21,987 nt of DNA, taken from NCBI GenBank assembly GCA_041484525.1, contig JBGPHT010000129.1, positions 1 to 21,987 on the forward strand, in the 5' to 3' direction. The notes under the pieces were generated by a model. The model was not told the DNA's origin. It saw only the letters and a list, made by a program, of their open reading frames with translations, and searched no databases. The DNA comes from JBGPHT01 sp041484525 (GTDB lineage Bacteria > Acidobacteriota > Terriglobia > Bryobacterales > Bryobacteraceae). Position numbers and translations under genes: made by a program. Numbering within the stretch: the first letter of the stretch is position 1; every line of letters starts with the position of its first letter. This document shows, piece after piece, positions 14,140-21,580 of the stretch.

Positions 14140-15921
14140 ATGACCCGCAGACAACTGTTGTCGCTCCCCTTTGCGACGCATGCCCTGACGGCGCGGCCCG
14201 CCCGGGGGCAGCAGAATCGCGGCATGACCTCCCGAGGGGTCGCGGCCACGCCCAGGGGCACACCTTCGGGGAAACCGTTCCATGCGCGTTTCGTCAACGT
14301 CGCCGCAGCGGCGGGCCTGCGGGCGCCGGTCGTTTACGGCCGCATCGGCCGGACCGATTATGTCCTCGAAGCCATGGGGTGCGGCGCGGCATTTCTGGAT
14401 TACGACAACGACGGCTGGCTGGACATTATTGTGCTGACCGGACGGCGTCTTCAGTCGTCGCCCGAAGGGGCAATCATCCGGCTGTACCGGAACAATCGCG
14501 ACGGCACTTTTTCCGACGTCAGCGAGAAATCGGGTTTGGGCCGCAGCGTTTGGGCTACGGGCATCACGGTGGGTGACTACGACAACGATGGCTTCGACGA
14601 CGTCTTCATCACCTGCTGGGGTCAGAACATTCTGTTTCACAACAACGGCAATGGCACTTTCACGGATGTGACGCAGAAGGCCGGTCTGCTGCACGAGGGG
14701 ACCCGCTTCGGTACGGGCTGCACGTGGATCGACTACGATCGCGACGGAAGGCTGGATCTTTTCGTTGCCCACTATACCGTTTTCGACCTGTCCAGGATTC
14801 CCCCGCGCGGGAAGGACCCGGACTGCAACTACAACGGCGTCCCGATCTTTTGCGGGCCCGCGGGGCTGCAGCAGGAAAGCTGCCGCCTGTACCACAACAA
14901 CGGCGACGGCACATTCAGCGACGTGAGCGCGAAATCCGGCATCGCCGCCATCAAGCCCGGCTACGCATTGACGGCGGTAGCAACCGACTTCGACGGCGAC
15001 GGATGGCCCGATATTTACGTGGCGTGCGACACGTCGCCGAGTTTGTTCTTCCGGAACAATCACGACGGAACGTTCGTCGAAGAGGGTCTGGAACGCGGCG
15101 TTTCCCTAAGCGAGGATGGCCAGGAGCAGGCGGGAATGGGGCTGGGTATCGGCGATGTCAACGGGGACGGATACCTGGACATTTTCAAGACGCATTTTCG
15201 CGGGGACACCGAGGTTCTTTACCGCAACAACGGCAAGGGTTATTTCCGCGACGTGACGCTACGCGCGGGTCTGGGCGTGGAGACGCGGTTCGTAGGCTGG
15301 GGCGCCGCCATAACGGACCTCGATAATGACGGACTTGCCGACATCTTCTTCTCGACCGGAATGGTCTATCCCGAAGTCGAACAGGGAATTCCTGATGCGC
15401 CGTACAAAACGCCGAACGTGGTGTTCCGGAATCTGGGTGGGGAGAAATTCGAAGAATTGCTGAAGGAGGCGGGACCGGGCATCGCGGAAGTTCATTCGAG
15501 CCGCGGGGTAGCATTCGGCGACTTCGACAACGATGGCGACATCGACATCCTGGTGGTCAACATGAACGAGCCGCCGTCGCTGCTGCGAAACGACGTGAGC
15601 GGGGCCGATCGCTGGCTCAAGGTGTTGTTGGTTGGGACCGCATCGAACCGCAGCGCTATCGGCGCGCAGGTAGTTGTGTCATTTGGCGAGCGGAAGCAGG
15701 CGCAGGCAGTGTTGGCGCAATCGTCTTATCTCTCGGTCAACGATCGGAGGCTGCATTTCGGGCTTGGCTCCGCAACGACTGCGAACGTGGAAATTCGCTG
15801 GCCCAATGGCGGACTGGAGAAGATCCCCGATGTGGCCGCCGATCGACTGGTAGTGATTCAGGAAGGCGCCGGGGTGGTTCGCACGGAACGCTTCGCAAAG
15901 GGCCCGCAAAAGCCCGGTTGA
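14140..15921 (+). CDS. CRTAC1-type FG-GAP/VCBS repeat protein with ASPIC/UnbV domain
   Basis: A 593-residue exported protein. The N-terminus MTRRQLLSLPFATHAL has a twin arginine and a hydrophobic stretch, so Tat export is possible. Residues about 80-505 are FG-GAP/VCBS repeats forming a β-propeller. At least seven calcium-binding loops of the DxDxDG kind are visible: DYDNDGWLD, DYDNDGFDD, DYDRDGRLD, DFDGDGWPD, DVNGDGYLD, DLDNDGLAD, DFDNDGDID. Residues about 515-580 form the ASPIC/UnbV domain (RSAIGAQVVVSFG, SYLSVNDRRLHFGLGS, VEIRWPNGG). The family is extracytoplasmic and probably binds ligands or carbohydrates; its biochemical role is unknown. The frame is open upstream to 13966, but that part is antisense to the TPR remnant, so the ATG at 14140 was chosen. 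Confidence 0.88.
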   Translation: MTRRQLLSLPFATHALTARPARGQQNRGMTSRGVAATPRGTPSGKPFHARFVNVAAAAGLRAPVVYGRIGRTDYVLEAMGCGAAFLDYDNDGWLDIIVLTGRRLQSSPEGAIIRLYRNNRDGTFSDVSEKSGLGRSVWATGITVGDYDNDGFDDVFITCWGQNILFHNNGNGTFTDVTQKAGLLHEGTRFGTGCTWIDYDRDGRLDLFVAHYTVFDLSRIPPRGKDPDCNYNGVPIFCGPAGLQQESCRLYHNNGDGTFSDVSAKSGIAAIKPGYALTAVATDFDGDGWPDIYVACDTSPSLFFRNNHDGTFVEEGLERGVSLSEDGQEQAGMGLGIGDVNGDGYLDIFKTHFRGDTEVLYRNNGKGYFRDVTLRAGLGVETRFVGWGAAITDLDNDGLADIFFSTGMVYPEVEQGIPDAPYKTPNVVFRNLGGEKFEELLKEAGPGIAEVHSSRGVAFGDFDNDGDIDILVVNMNEPPSLLRNDVSGADRWLKVLLVGTASNRSAIGAQVVVSFGERKQAQAVLAQSSYLSVNDRRLHFGLGSATTANVEIRWPNGGLEKIPDVAADRLVVIQEGAGVVRTERFAKGPQKPG

Positions 15922-15948
15922 GTTTTCGGCGTTTCGCGCCAGAGGAAG

Positions 15949-16533
15949 TTATGCCCGCGCAAACGCCAGCAACGGGTGGATGTCATGATTGTCGGCGGCC
16001 TGCAAGGCGGTGATATAGCGCTGGCGCATTACGCCGGCATCGCGCAGGCTTTCCCGTCCCCACGAAAACCGCTCGCATTGGAGCCTCATCACCAGAAAAA
16101 TCCGCCATGAGGCGGGCGTGGCGGCCATTGCCATTCGGGAAGGGGTGAATCTGCACCAGGCGGTGATGGAAGCGCACCGCGATCTCGTCGGGCAGATACG
16201 TGTTGTATTCGATCCAGGCTTTGGTGTCGTCAAGCAATTGGCGCAGGGCTGCGGGAATCTCCCAATAGGCAATCCCGAGGTTACGTTCGCTGGTCCTGAA
16301 CCTTCCAGCCCAGCGCCACACGTCGCCGAGCATGTGGCGGTGCAGTTCCTTGACGAATTTCTCACTTAGCGGATCACGGCGGCGGTTGAGTGCCCACTCC
16401 TGCGCGCGAGCGATGTTCTCCTGCCCGGATTCGTTCAACTCACGGCGGTAGGCGATATGCGAGGGAATCAAATCGCGCATTTCTTCCGGCGCCAGCGGGG
16501 TGCATCGTCCGGCCGCTCGAAAAGGCCGCTCAC
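15949..16533 (-). pseudogene. Mobile mystery protein B (Fic domain), two apparent frameshifts
   Basis: The family product is a Fic-fold protein of about 195 residues. Three frames must be joined. VSGLFERPDDA starts at a GTG at 16533; one base seems lost near 16500, after which TPLAPEEMRDLIPSHI runs to RHARLMADF. One extra T in the T5 run near 16100 then shifts the frame, and LVMRLQCERFSWGRESLRDA continues to LLAFARA at the stop in 15949. The Fic loop reads HPFPNGNGRHAR, with the catalytic histidine but asparagine where most AMP-transferring Fic enzymes have D/E; I recall this as usual for the family. It follows the A gene by three bases. Either the gene is dead, or the two homopolymer-adjacent indels are sequencing errors. 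Confidence 0.75.
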
Positions 16534-16536
16534 GGG

Positions 16537-16998
16537 CTAGTCCCAGAACAGCCGCGGGTTTGTCTCGCGGATGATTTCGTCAAGCCGCGCGGCGGCGGCC
16601 TTCGCCTTCGTCTTCACCTTCTGGTTCTCCAGCAGCATCGAGTGCTCGACCGGCTCCAGACGCCGGCGTGCGAACGCGCGCGCCCGGTCGCGGACCATGG
16701 TCTCCAGGGGATTCTTGGGCACGAGCGCATAAACGAGAGTGCAATCGAGTGCTTCGGCGACGCGCCGCAATGTCGCCAGCTCAATCGTACCCTTGGCTTC
16801 GGATTGTTCGAGCGCGACGACGGAAGGCTGTTTGATCCCCAGCCGCTTCGCCAACTGCGCCGTCGACATGCCGAGCGCCTCGCGGATGGCCTTGACCCAT
16901 CCACGAACGGGCGGGGCGTAACGCGTGACCCGCCCCAGTTTGCGGAAGCGTTCATCGAGATGCGAGCGGGATTGGGAAGTACGGCGGATCTTTGCCAT
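16537..16998 (-). CDS. Mobile mystery protein A (XRE-type regulator)
   Basis: A 153-residue DNA-binding protein. Residues 30-88 form a Cro/C1-type helix-turn-helix (GWVKAIREALGMSTAQLAKR, then LGIKQPSVVALEQSEAKGTI). The flanks are family-typical: an N-terminal arm with LDERFRKL and a C-terminal helix with VPKNPLETMVRDRA, ending NPRLFWD. This is the TIGR02612-like partner of mobile mystery protein B, a pair found at scattered genomic positions and organised like a toxin-antitoxin or regulator-effector module. It probably represses its own operon through the operator described upstream. The gene is intact while its Fic partner is broken. No strong ribosome binding site precedes the ATG. Confidence 0.88.
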   Translation of the reverse strand: MAKIRRTSQSRSHLDERFRKLGRVTRYAPPVRGWVKAIREALGMSTAQLAKRLGIKQPSVVALEQSEAKGTIELATLRRVAEALDCTLVYALVPKNPLETMVRDRARAFARRRLEPVEHSMLLENQKVKTKAKAAAARLDEIIRETNPRLFWD

Positions 16999-17001
16999 AG
17001 G

Positions 17002-17079
17002 TTATGGTCTATTTATTCTGCTTAATAAATAGATTATGGTCTATGGATTAGTTTCTTGTCAATATGCTATGGACTATGG
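17002..17079. repeat. Direct repeats TTATGGTCTAT around the promoter
   Basis: TTATGGTCTAT occurs at 17002-17012 and again at 17034-17044, flanking the inverted repeat. A related CTATGGACTATGG is at 17067-17079, just beyond the -35. The regular clustering in an AT-rich island within GC-rich DNA suggests additional binding sites for the XRE protein or an insertion-end sequence of the module. Confidence 0.5.
17008..17062 (-). promoter_or_regulatory. Promoter and operator of the mobile mystery A/B operon
   Basis: On the minus strand, TTGACA (17057-17062) and CATAAT (17033-17038) are 18 bases apart, a good sigma-70 promoter about 35 bases upstream of the A start codon. A perfect 10-bp inverted repeat, TCTATTTATT / AATAAATAGA (17008-17017 and 17024-17033), covers the edge of the -10 and the expected transcription start. 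That is where an autorepressor would bind. Confidence 0.65.
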
Positions 17080-17080
17080 A

Positions 17081-17429
17081 TCTGCAAAGTCTTGCCCTAC
17101 TCCAGTATCGCCGTCGCGAAAGGACGCGCAAATGCCGCCGGCACGCTGCGGGCGGTGGTACTGGCGCTCTTCGGTAATACGCGAGAGTCCGTGGCTGGTC
17201 GCCTAGTTTCTTATAGAACTGTGCGATCAGGCATTACATAGTTGCGGAACGCAGGTCCGAAGCGAATTTTTCAGCGAAGGCGCCTGCTATTTCCGAATCC
17301 GTCGTACGCGCTGGAAGAGTGCGCGGAGTGCAGACTCCGGATCGCGACCTGGGCGGCTTCGGGAAGGACGTAGCCGGCTTGGATCTGGCTGTGGTTGTTG
17401 GGCGCCGAGGTAGAGCGGTCACGCGCCGC
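17081..17429. other. Stretch without a recognisable gene
   Basis: About 350 bases between the mobile mystery promoter and the end of the ADOP gene. Short frames exist on both strands but none has a recognisable product or a convincing ribosome binding site. GCGCCG-CTTATT-CGGCGC (17424-17441) overlaps the ADOP stop codon and could be a weak 3' hairpin. Confidence 0.4.
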
Positions 17430-19796
17430 TTATTCGGCGCGAAGGACATCGGCAGGGCCGGTCTCCGCGAGACCGCGGCCGCCGAGCCAGGCGGCGAGAG
17501 CAGCTACTGATAGGACGAGCACGGCGGACATACAGTACGCTACGGGGTTTTGAAAAGTCGTGCCGAAGAGGAAGGCGGCCATGGCACGCGCCAGCGCATA
17601 AGCTCCGGCCAGGCCGAGCGTCGCTCCTACGCCGGCGGGGCGGAGGGTACCGGACAGAAGATCCCGCAACAGGCGCCGGGAGGTGGCGCCGAGCGCGGCG
17701 CGGATGGCGAACTCGCGGCGGCGGCGGATGGCGGCGTAGAAAGCCACACTATAAATGCCGAACCCGGCCAGAGCAAACGCCAGTAATCCGTAGGAGGTGA
17801 ATAACGCGGTCCGCAGGCGGGGCAACTGGAGCGATTGCGCCACGTGGTTCTGCATGCTGCGGGCTGCGTACGCAGGCACGGCCGGGTCGATTTCGTGGAG
17901 CGCACGTTCGAGGTCGGCGGGCGCGGTGTCTTCGACGATCACGGCGGCGGTGCGCGTGGGGGCCTGTGAGAACGGAACGAAAATCTGCGGGAGCGGGGCG
18001 CGGTCGAGCGCCTGGCTATGGATGTCGGCGACGATTCCGACAATGGTCATCCAGGGCGCTCCGGGGCGAGGCGCTCCCATCAGGATGCGCTTCCCTACCG
18101 GCGATTCGCGGGGCCAGAAGGCGCGGGCGAGGGTCTCGTTCACCAGCGCGAGCGGCTCGGTCGCGGCGAAATCGCGCGGCTCGAAGGGACGGCCGGCGAT
18201 CGTCGGGATGTGCAGCAGATCGAAGAAATGTTCGCCGACGGAGATCCGGTGAGCGAATTGCGGCAACGTCCCCGAGGCACCGTACGCCCGGCCTTCGATG
18301 CTGAACGGGTCGCCGCCTGGTCCGAGCGCTAGTGGCAGGGTGGAAGCGACAGTGCCGGGGACGCGGCGGTAGTAGCCGGCGATCTGGGCGGGTGACGTAT
18401 AACGCGCGGCAGGCAAGCTGACCCAGGCGGTGAGCAGGCCGTTGGTCCGGAAGCCGGGCTCGACGCGTTCGAGCGCGGTCAGGCTCTGGACCAGCAGCAG
18501 CGCCGGCGCCAGCAGCGCGCACGAGAGCCCGACCTGGAGGGCGACGAGAACAGCGCGGAGGCGGGTTTCGCCGCGGTCGGAGATACCGCCGCGATTCTGG
18601 CGGAGCGCGACCGCGTCATGGCGAAACAGAGAGCGGAGCGGAAGAGCGCCGAAGAGCGCGCCGGCGGCTGTCGAGAGGAGGAGAGCGAAGGCGAACACGC
18701 GGTAGTCCAGAGTGAAGCGGTCGACGGTCGAGAGCTCGGGCTGCGGGGAAGCATTCAGGGCATGAAGCGCCGCCAGGGTGAGGAGCAGAGCGAACGCGCC
18801 GCCCGCGAGCGAGGGCACCAGTGCTTCGGTGACGAGCTGGCGCGCGACGCGGGTGCGGGAAGCGCCGAGGGCGACGCGAACCATGACGTCGCGGCGGCGA
18901 GCGGCGGCGCGGCCCATCCAGAGGAGAGCGGTATTCGCCAGACCGAGCAGCAGGAGTACGGCACTGGCCGCCGTGGTGGCGTAGAGTGTAGGCTGGATGG
19001 CGCCGAACAGCTCCTTGCGCAGCGGCACCACGGCGATCTGATAGCCGCCATCCTCGCCGTGCGGGCCCATGCCGGTGTGGTATTGCTGTTTGAAACGCGC
19101 GGCCATCACGGCTATTTCGCTGCGCGCCTGTTGCAGGGTAACGCCGGGTTTCAGACGCGCGATGGCGCGTAGACTGCCGGCATCGCGGGCGGGCGGCGGG
19201 TCGAGCGGCAAGGGCAGCCAGATCTCCGGAGCTTCACCAGAGAGCCGAAATCCGAAACCTTCGCGTAGGACGCCCGCAACGATGTAGGGTGCCTCGTCGA
19301 TGCGAAGAGTGGCGCCCATCGGAGGCGCGCCCATGCGTCGCCAGAAACGGTGGCTCATTACGACGACGTTCATGCGGCCGGCGCGATTCTCGGCGGGCTC
19401 GAACCAGCGGCCAAGCGCTATCGGCTCGCCCAGCACGGCCAGCAGATTCGCGGATGCCCGCATACCGGCTACACGCGCGGCGCGATCGGCGAGCATAACG
19501 GTAGAGGCGCGCGGCTCGAAAGCGGCGATGTCTTCGAAGGCGCGATTCTGCGCGCGATAGTCGAGATAGTTGGCGACGCTGAGGGGAAAGCGGGCGAATC
19601 CGAGTTTCAGCAACTGGTCCCAAACCACGACCAGGCGAGCGGAATCGCGGTACGGCATGGCGCCGATCAGGGCCGTGTCGGAAACCGAAAGAACCGTGGT
19701 GATGGCGGCGGCTCCCAGACCCGTGCCGATCGCCGCCAGCGCGAAAAACGCGGGCGACTTGCGAAGGACACGCAGGGCGTAGCGGAGGTCGTGCAT
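17430..19796 (-). CDS. ADOP-type MacB/FtsX-like permease
   Basis: A 788-residue inner-membrane protein made of two MacB-PCD/FtsX-like halves, the arrangement called acidobacterial duplicated orphan permease. It has an N-terminal helix (SPAFFALAAIGTGLGAAAIT), a first periplasmic domain, three helices around residues 290-440, and the permease loop RRRDVMVRVALGASRTRVA. A fifth helix (RAVLVALQVGLSCALLAPAL) is followed by a second periplasmic domain. The last three helices come with the loop RRREFAIRAALGATSRRLL, and the tail ends in GPADVLRAE. No ATPase gene is adjacent, as usual for these orphans; such proteins may be mechanotransmission components rather than pores. The frame is open to 20363, but upstream of MHDLRYALRVL it is antisense to rlpA, so the ATG at 19796 was chosen. 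Confidence 0.9.
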   Translation of the reverse strand: MHDLRYALRVLRKSPAFFALAAIGTGLGAAAITTVLSVSDTALIGAMPYRDSARLVVVWDQLLKLGFARFPLSVANYLDYRAQNRAFEDIAAFEPRASTVMLADRAARVAGMRASANLLAVLGEPIALGRWFEPAENRAGRMNVVVMSHRFWRRMGAPPMGATLRIDEAPYIVAGVLREGFGFRLSGEAPEIWLPLPLDPPPARDAGSLRAIARLKPGVTLQQARSEIAVMAARFKQQYHTGMGPHGEDGGYQIAVVPLRKELFGAIQPTLYATTAASAVLLLLGLANTALLWMGRAAARRRDVMVRVALGASRTRVARQLVTEALVPSLAGGAFALLLTLAALHALNASPQPELSTVDRFTLDYRVFAFALLLSTAAGALFGALPLRSLFRHDAVALRQNRGGISDRGETRLRAVLVALQVGLSCALLAPALLLVQSLTALERVEPGFRTNGLLTAWVSLPAARYTSPAQIAGYYRRVPGTVASTLPLALGPGGDPFSIEGRAYGASGTLPQFAHRISVGEHFFDLLHIPTIAGRPFEPRDFAATEPLALVNETLARAFWPRESPVGKRILMGAPRPGAPWMTIVGIVADIHSQALDRAPLPQIFVPFSQAPTRTAAVIVEDTAPADLERALHEIDPAVPAYAARSMQNHVAQSLQLPRLRTALFTSYGLLAFALAGFGIYSVAFYAAIRRRREFAIRAALGATSRRLLRDLLSGTLRPAGVGATLGLAGAYALARAMAAFLFGTTFQNPVAYCMSAVLVLSVAALAAWLGGRGLAETGPADVLRAE

Positions 19797-19925
19797 CGGG
19801 AGTTGGACGCTGCGGCGCGGTGCGATGTTCCGGGCGCGGTTGTCGCGCAGCCGGCCCGGCCGCGGCTGCCAGCCCCACTGCGGCCGCCGCCCTGGTTGCT
19901 GCCGCGTGGGATAATCGAAAAAACC
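19797..19925. promoter_or_regulatory. Divergent intergenic region between ADOP and rlpA
   Basis: The 129-base gap must hold the promoters of both genes. It is extremely GC-rich; GATAATC at 19911-19917 is the only AT-rich block and could be the -10 of rlpA, without a recognisable -35. Confidence 0.3.
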
Positions 19926-20594
19926 ATGTCCCGGAACTCCGCCATGGTGATGGCGATGGCCGCGGTACTGTGCTGCGCATGCGGCCACAAGAAAACGGCG
20001 CGCCGCAGCGGACCGCCGCCGCCCGCTCCGGCGCCGGGGGCGACGGAGAGCGGCGTGGCGAGCTGGTACGGACCTCCGTACCATGGCCGGCAGGCGGCCG
20101 ACGGCGAAATCTACGACATGGAAACGCTGGTGGCGGCGCACCGCACGCTGCCTTTCAATACCTGGGTCCGGGTGGTGAATCTGGCAAATGAGAAGTCGGT
20201 CGAGGTGCGGATCATCGACCGGGGTCCGTTCGTGGGCGGGCGGATCATCGACCTGTCGAAGGCGGCGGCACGGGCCATCGACATGATCGGCCCGGGGACG
20301 GCGCAAGTGCGAGTGGAGGTGCTGCGGGCGGCGGCGGCGACACCGGGGATTTTCGCGGTGCAACTGGGAGTATTCGCTAACCGCGGCAATGCAGAGCGTT
20401 TACGGGACCGGATGCAATCGATGTACGGCTCGGCGCGGATGGTCGAAAGGCCGGGGGACCCCACGATGTGGCGGGTTCTGGTGGGCGCCGAACCCACGGA
20501 AGAGGACGCGCGCACCCTGGGACGGCGGATTCGCCAGGAAACATCTGAGAAAAATGGCTCGCTGATCGTACGTGTAGATTCAGCGGCTCTATAA
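19926..20594 (+). CDS. rlpA: RlpA-like double-psi β-barrel protein with SPOR domain
   Basis: A 222-residue envelope protein. The N-terminus MSRNSAMVMAMAAVLCCACG looks like a lipoprotein leader, though the lipobox is imperfect (Cys at 16, 17 and 19). A proline-rich linker (29-40) leads to the RlpA barrel (42-132): GVASWYGPPYHGRQAADGE with E61, H72 in AAHRTLPFNTWVRV, and D98 in IIDRGPFVGGRIIDLS. In Pseudomonas RlpA is a lytic transglycosylase cleaving peptide-stripped glycan at the septum; the corresponding acidic residues are present here. Residues 141-210 form a SPOR domain (IFAVQLGVFANRGNAERLRD), which binds such naked glycan. It is followed with no gap by a sigma-54 activator. The frame extends upstream to 19350 only as antisense of ADOP. 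Confidence 0.9.
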   Translation: MSRNSAMVMAMAAVLCCACGHKKTARRSGPPPPAPAPGATESGVASWYGPPYHGRQAADGEIYDMETLVAAHRTLPFNTWVRVVNLANEKSVEVRIIDRGPFVGGRIIDLSKAAARAIDMIGPGTAQVRVEVLRAAAATPGIFAVQLGVFANRGNAERLRDRMQSMYGSARMVERPGDPTMWRVLVGAEPTEEDARTLGRRIRQETSEKNGSLIVRVDSAAL

Positions 20595-21572
20595 ATGATC
20601 ACGGGGTTAGTCGGCGAGTCGCCGCAAATCGGAAAAATCCGGCGGCACATCGAGAAGGCTTCGAAGCATCGGCTTCCCATTCTCCTGCTGGGCGAAAGCG
20701 GCACCGGCAAGGAGGTGGTGGCGCGCGCCATTTTCCACGCGAATCCGCGCGGCCAGTTTATCCCCATCGATTGCGGTTCCCTGGTCGGCACGCTGATGGA
20801 GAGCGAACTGTTCGGGCACGTGAAGGGCGCGTTCAGCGGCGCGGTGGAGAACAAGAAGGGGCTGGTGGAGCTGGCCGACGGCGGCACGGTATTCTTCGAC
20901 GAGATCGGCGACCTGCCGCTCGAGATGCAGGTGAAGCTGCTTCGGCTTTTGCAGGAAAGCGAGTTTCGGGCGGTGGGCTCGCTGACGTGGAAGAAGGTGG
21001 ACCTGCGGATCATCGCGGCGACGCATCGCGATCTGAAATCGGACGTAGCGGCGGGACGGTTTCGGCAGGACCTGTATTACCGGTTGAACGTGGTTTCCGT
21101 GCGGCTGCCGGCGCTGCGGGAACGGCGTGCGGACATTCCATTGCTGATCGAGCATTTCGTGACTGCCAACGAGAAGGCCGGGATGGCGCGGCTGGAGCCG
21201 TCAAGCGAGATGGCGGAAACGCTGATCTCGTACGATTGGCCGGGGAACGTGCGCGAGCTCAAGCACTGCATGGACCGCATGGCGGTGTTGAATTCCGAGG
21301 GCGCTCTGCAAATGGCCGACCTGCCCTCGGCGCTGCTGAACCACCGTGCGGCGGGCGATCTGCAGAGCTTTTCCGCGGTGGAGCAGCAGGGGCCGCTCGA
21401 AGAGTTCCGGCAGTCGCCGAAATCGCCGGTCATTTCTTTCCGCGATAGCGAGCGGCGGACGATCCACTCGGCGCTCGAGGCCACCAACGGGGAGCGCAGC
21501 AAGGCGGCGCAGATTCTGGGTATCGGACGCACCACGCTGTATCGCAAAATGAAAGAATACGGAATCGCCTAA
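20595..21572 (+). CDS. Sigma-54-dependent activator lacking a receiver domain
   Basis: A 325-residue NtrC-family protein of only the AAA+ and DNA-binding parts. The AAA+ domain (4-240) has Walker A GESGTGKE (33-40), the sigma-54 contact loop GAFSGA (79-83 region; more usually GAFTGA), Walker B TVFFDEIG (98-105), the sensor segment LRIIAATHRDL, the arginine fingers near FRQDLYYRLNV, and WPGNVREL. The Fis-type helix-turn-helix (about 290-325) reads KAAQILGIGRTTLYRKMKEY. Without an N-terminal sensory domain it resembles PspF and may be held in check by a partner protein. Its ATG immediately follows the rlpA stop codon (TAAATG), so translation is probably coupled. Confidence 0.92.
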   Translation: MITGLVGESPQIGKIRRHIEKASKHRLPILLLGESGTGKEVVARAIFHANPRGQFIPIDCGSLVGTLMESELFGHVKGAFSGAVENKKGLVELADGGTVFFDEIGDLPLEMQVKLLRLLQESEFRAVGSLTWKKVDLRIIAATHRDLKSDVAAGRFRQDLYYRLNVVSVRLPALRERRADIPLLIEHFVTANEKAGMARLEPSSEMAETLISYDWPGNVRELKHCMDRMAVLNSEGALQMADLPSALLNHRAAGDLQSFSAVEQQGPLEEFRQSPKSPVISFRDSERRTIHSALEATNGERSKAAQILGIGRTTLYRKMKEYGIA

Positions 21573-21580
21573 AGATCGCA

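Noticed and set aside
16390..17025. Plus-strand open frame of 211 codons opposite mobile mystery protein A
   Set aside because: Antisense of a recognised family protein; no recognisable product.
19797..20363. N-terminal extension of the ADOP permease
   Set aside because: It lies antisense to rlpA; the family's MHDLRYAL-like start is at 19796.
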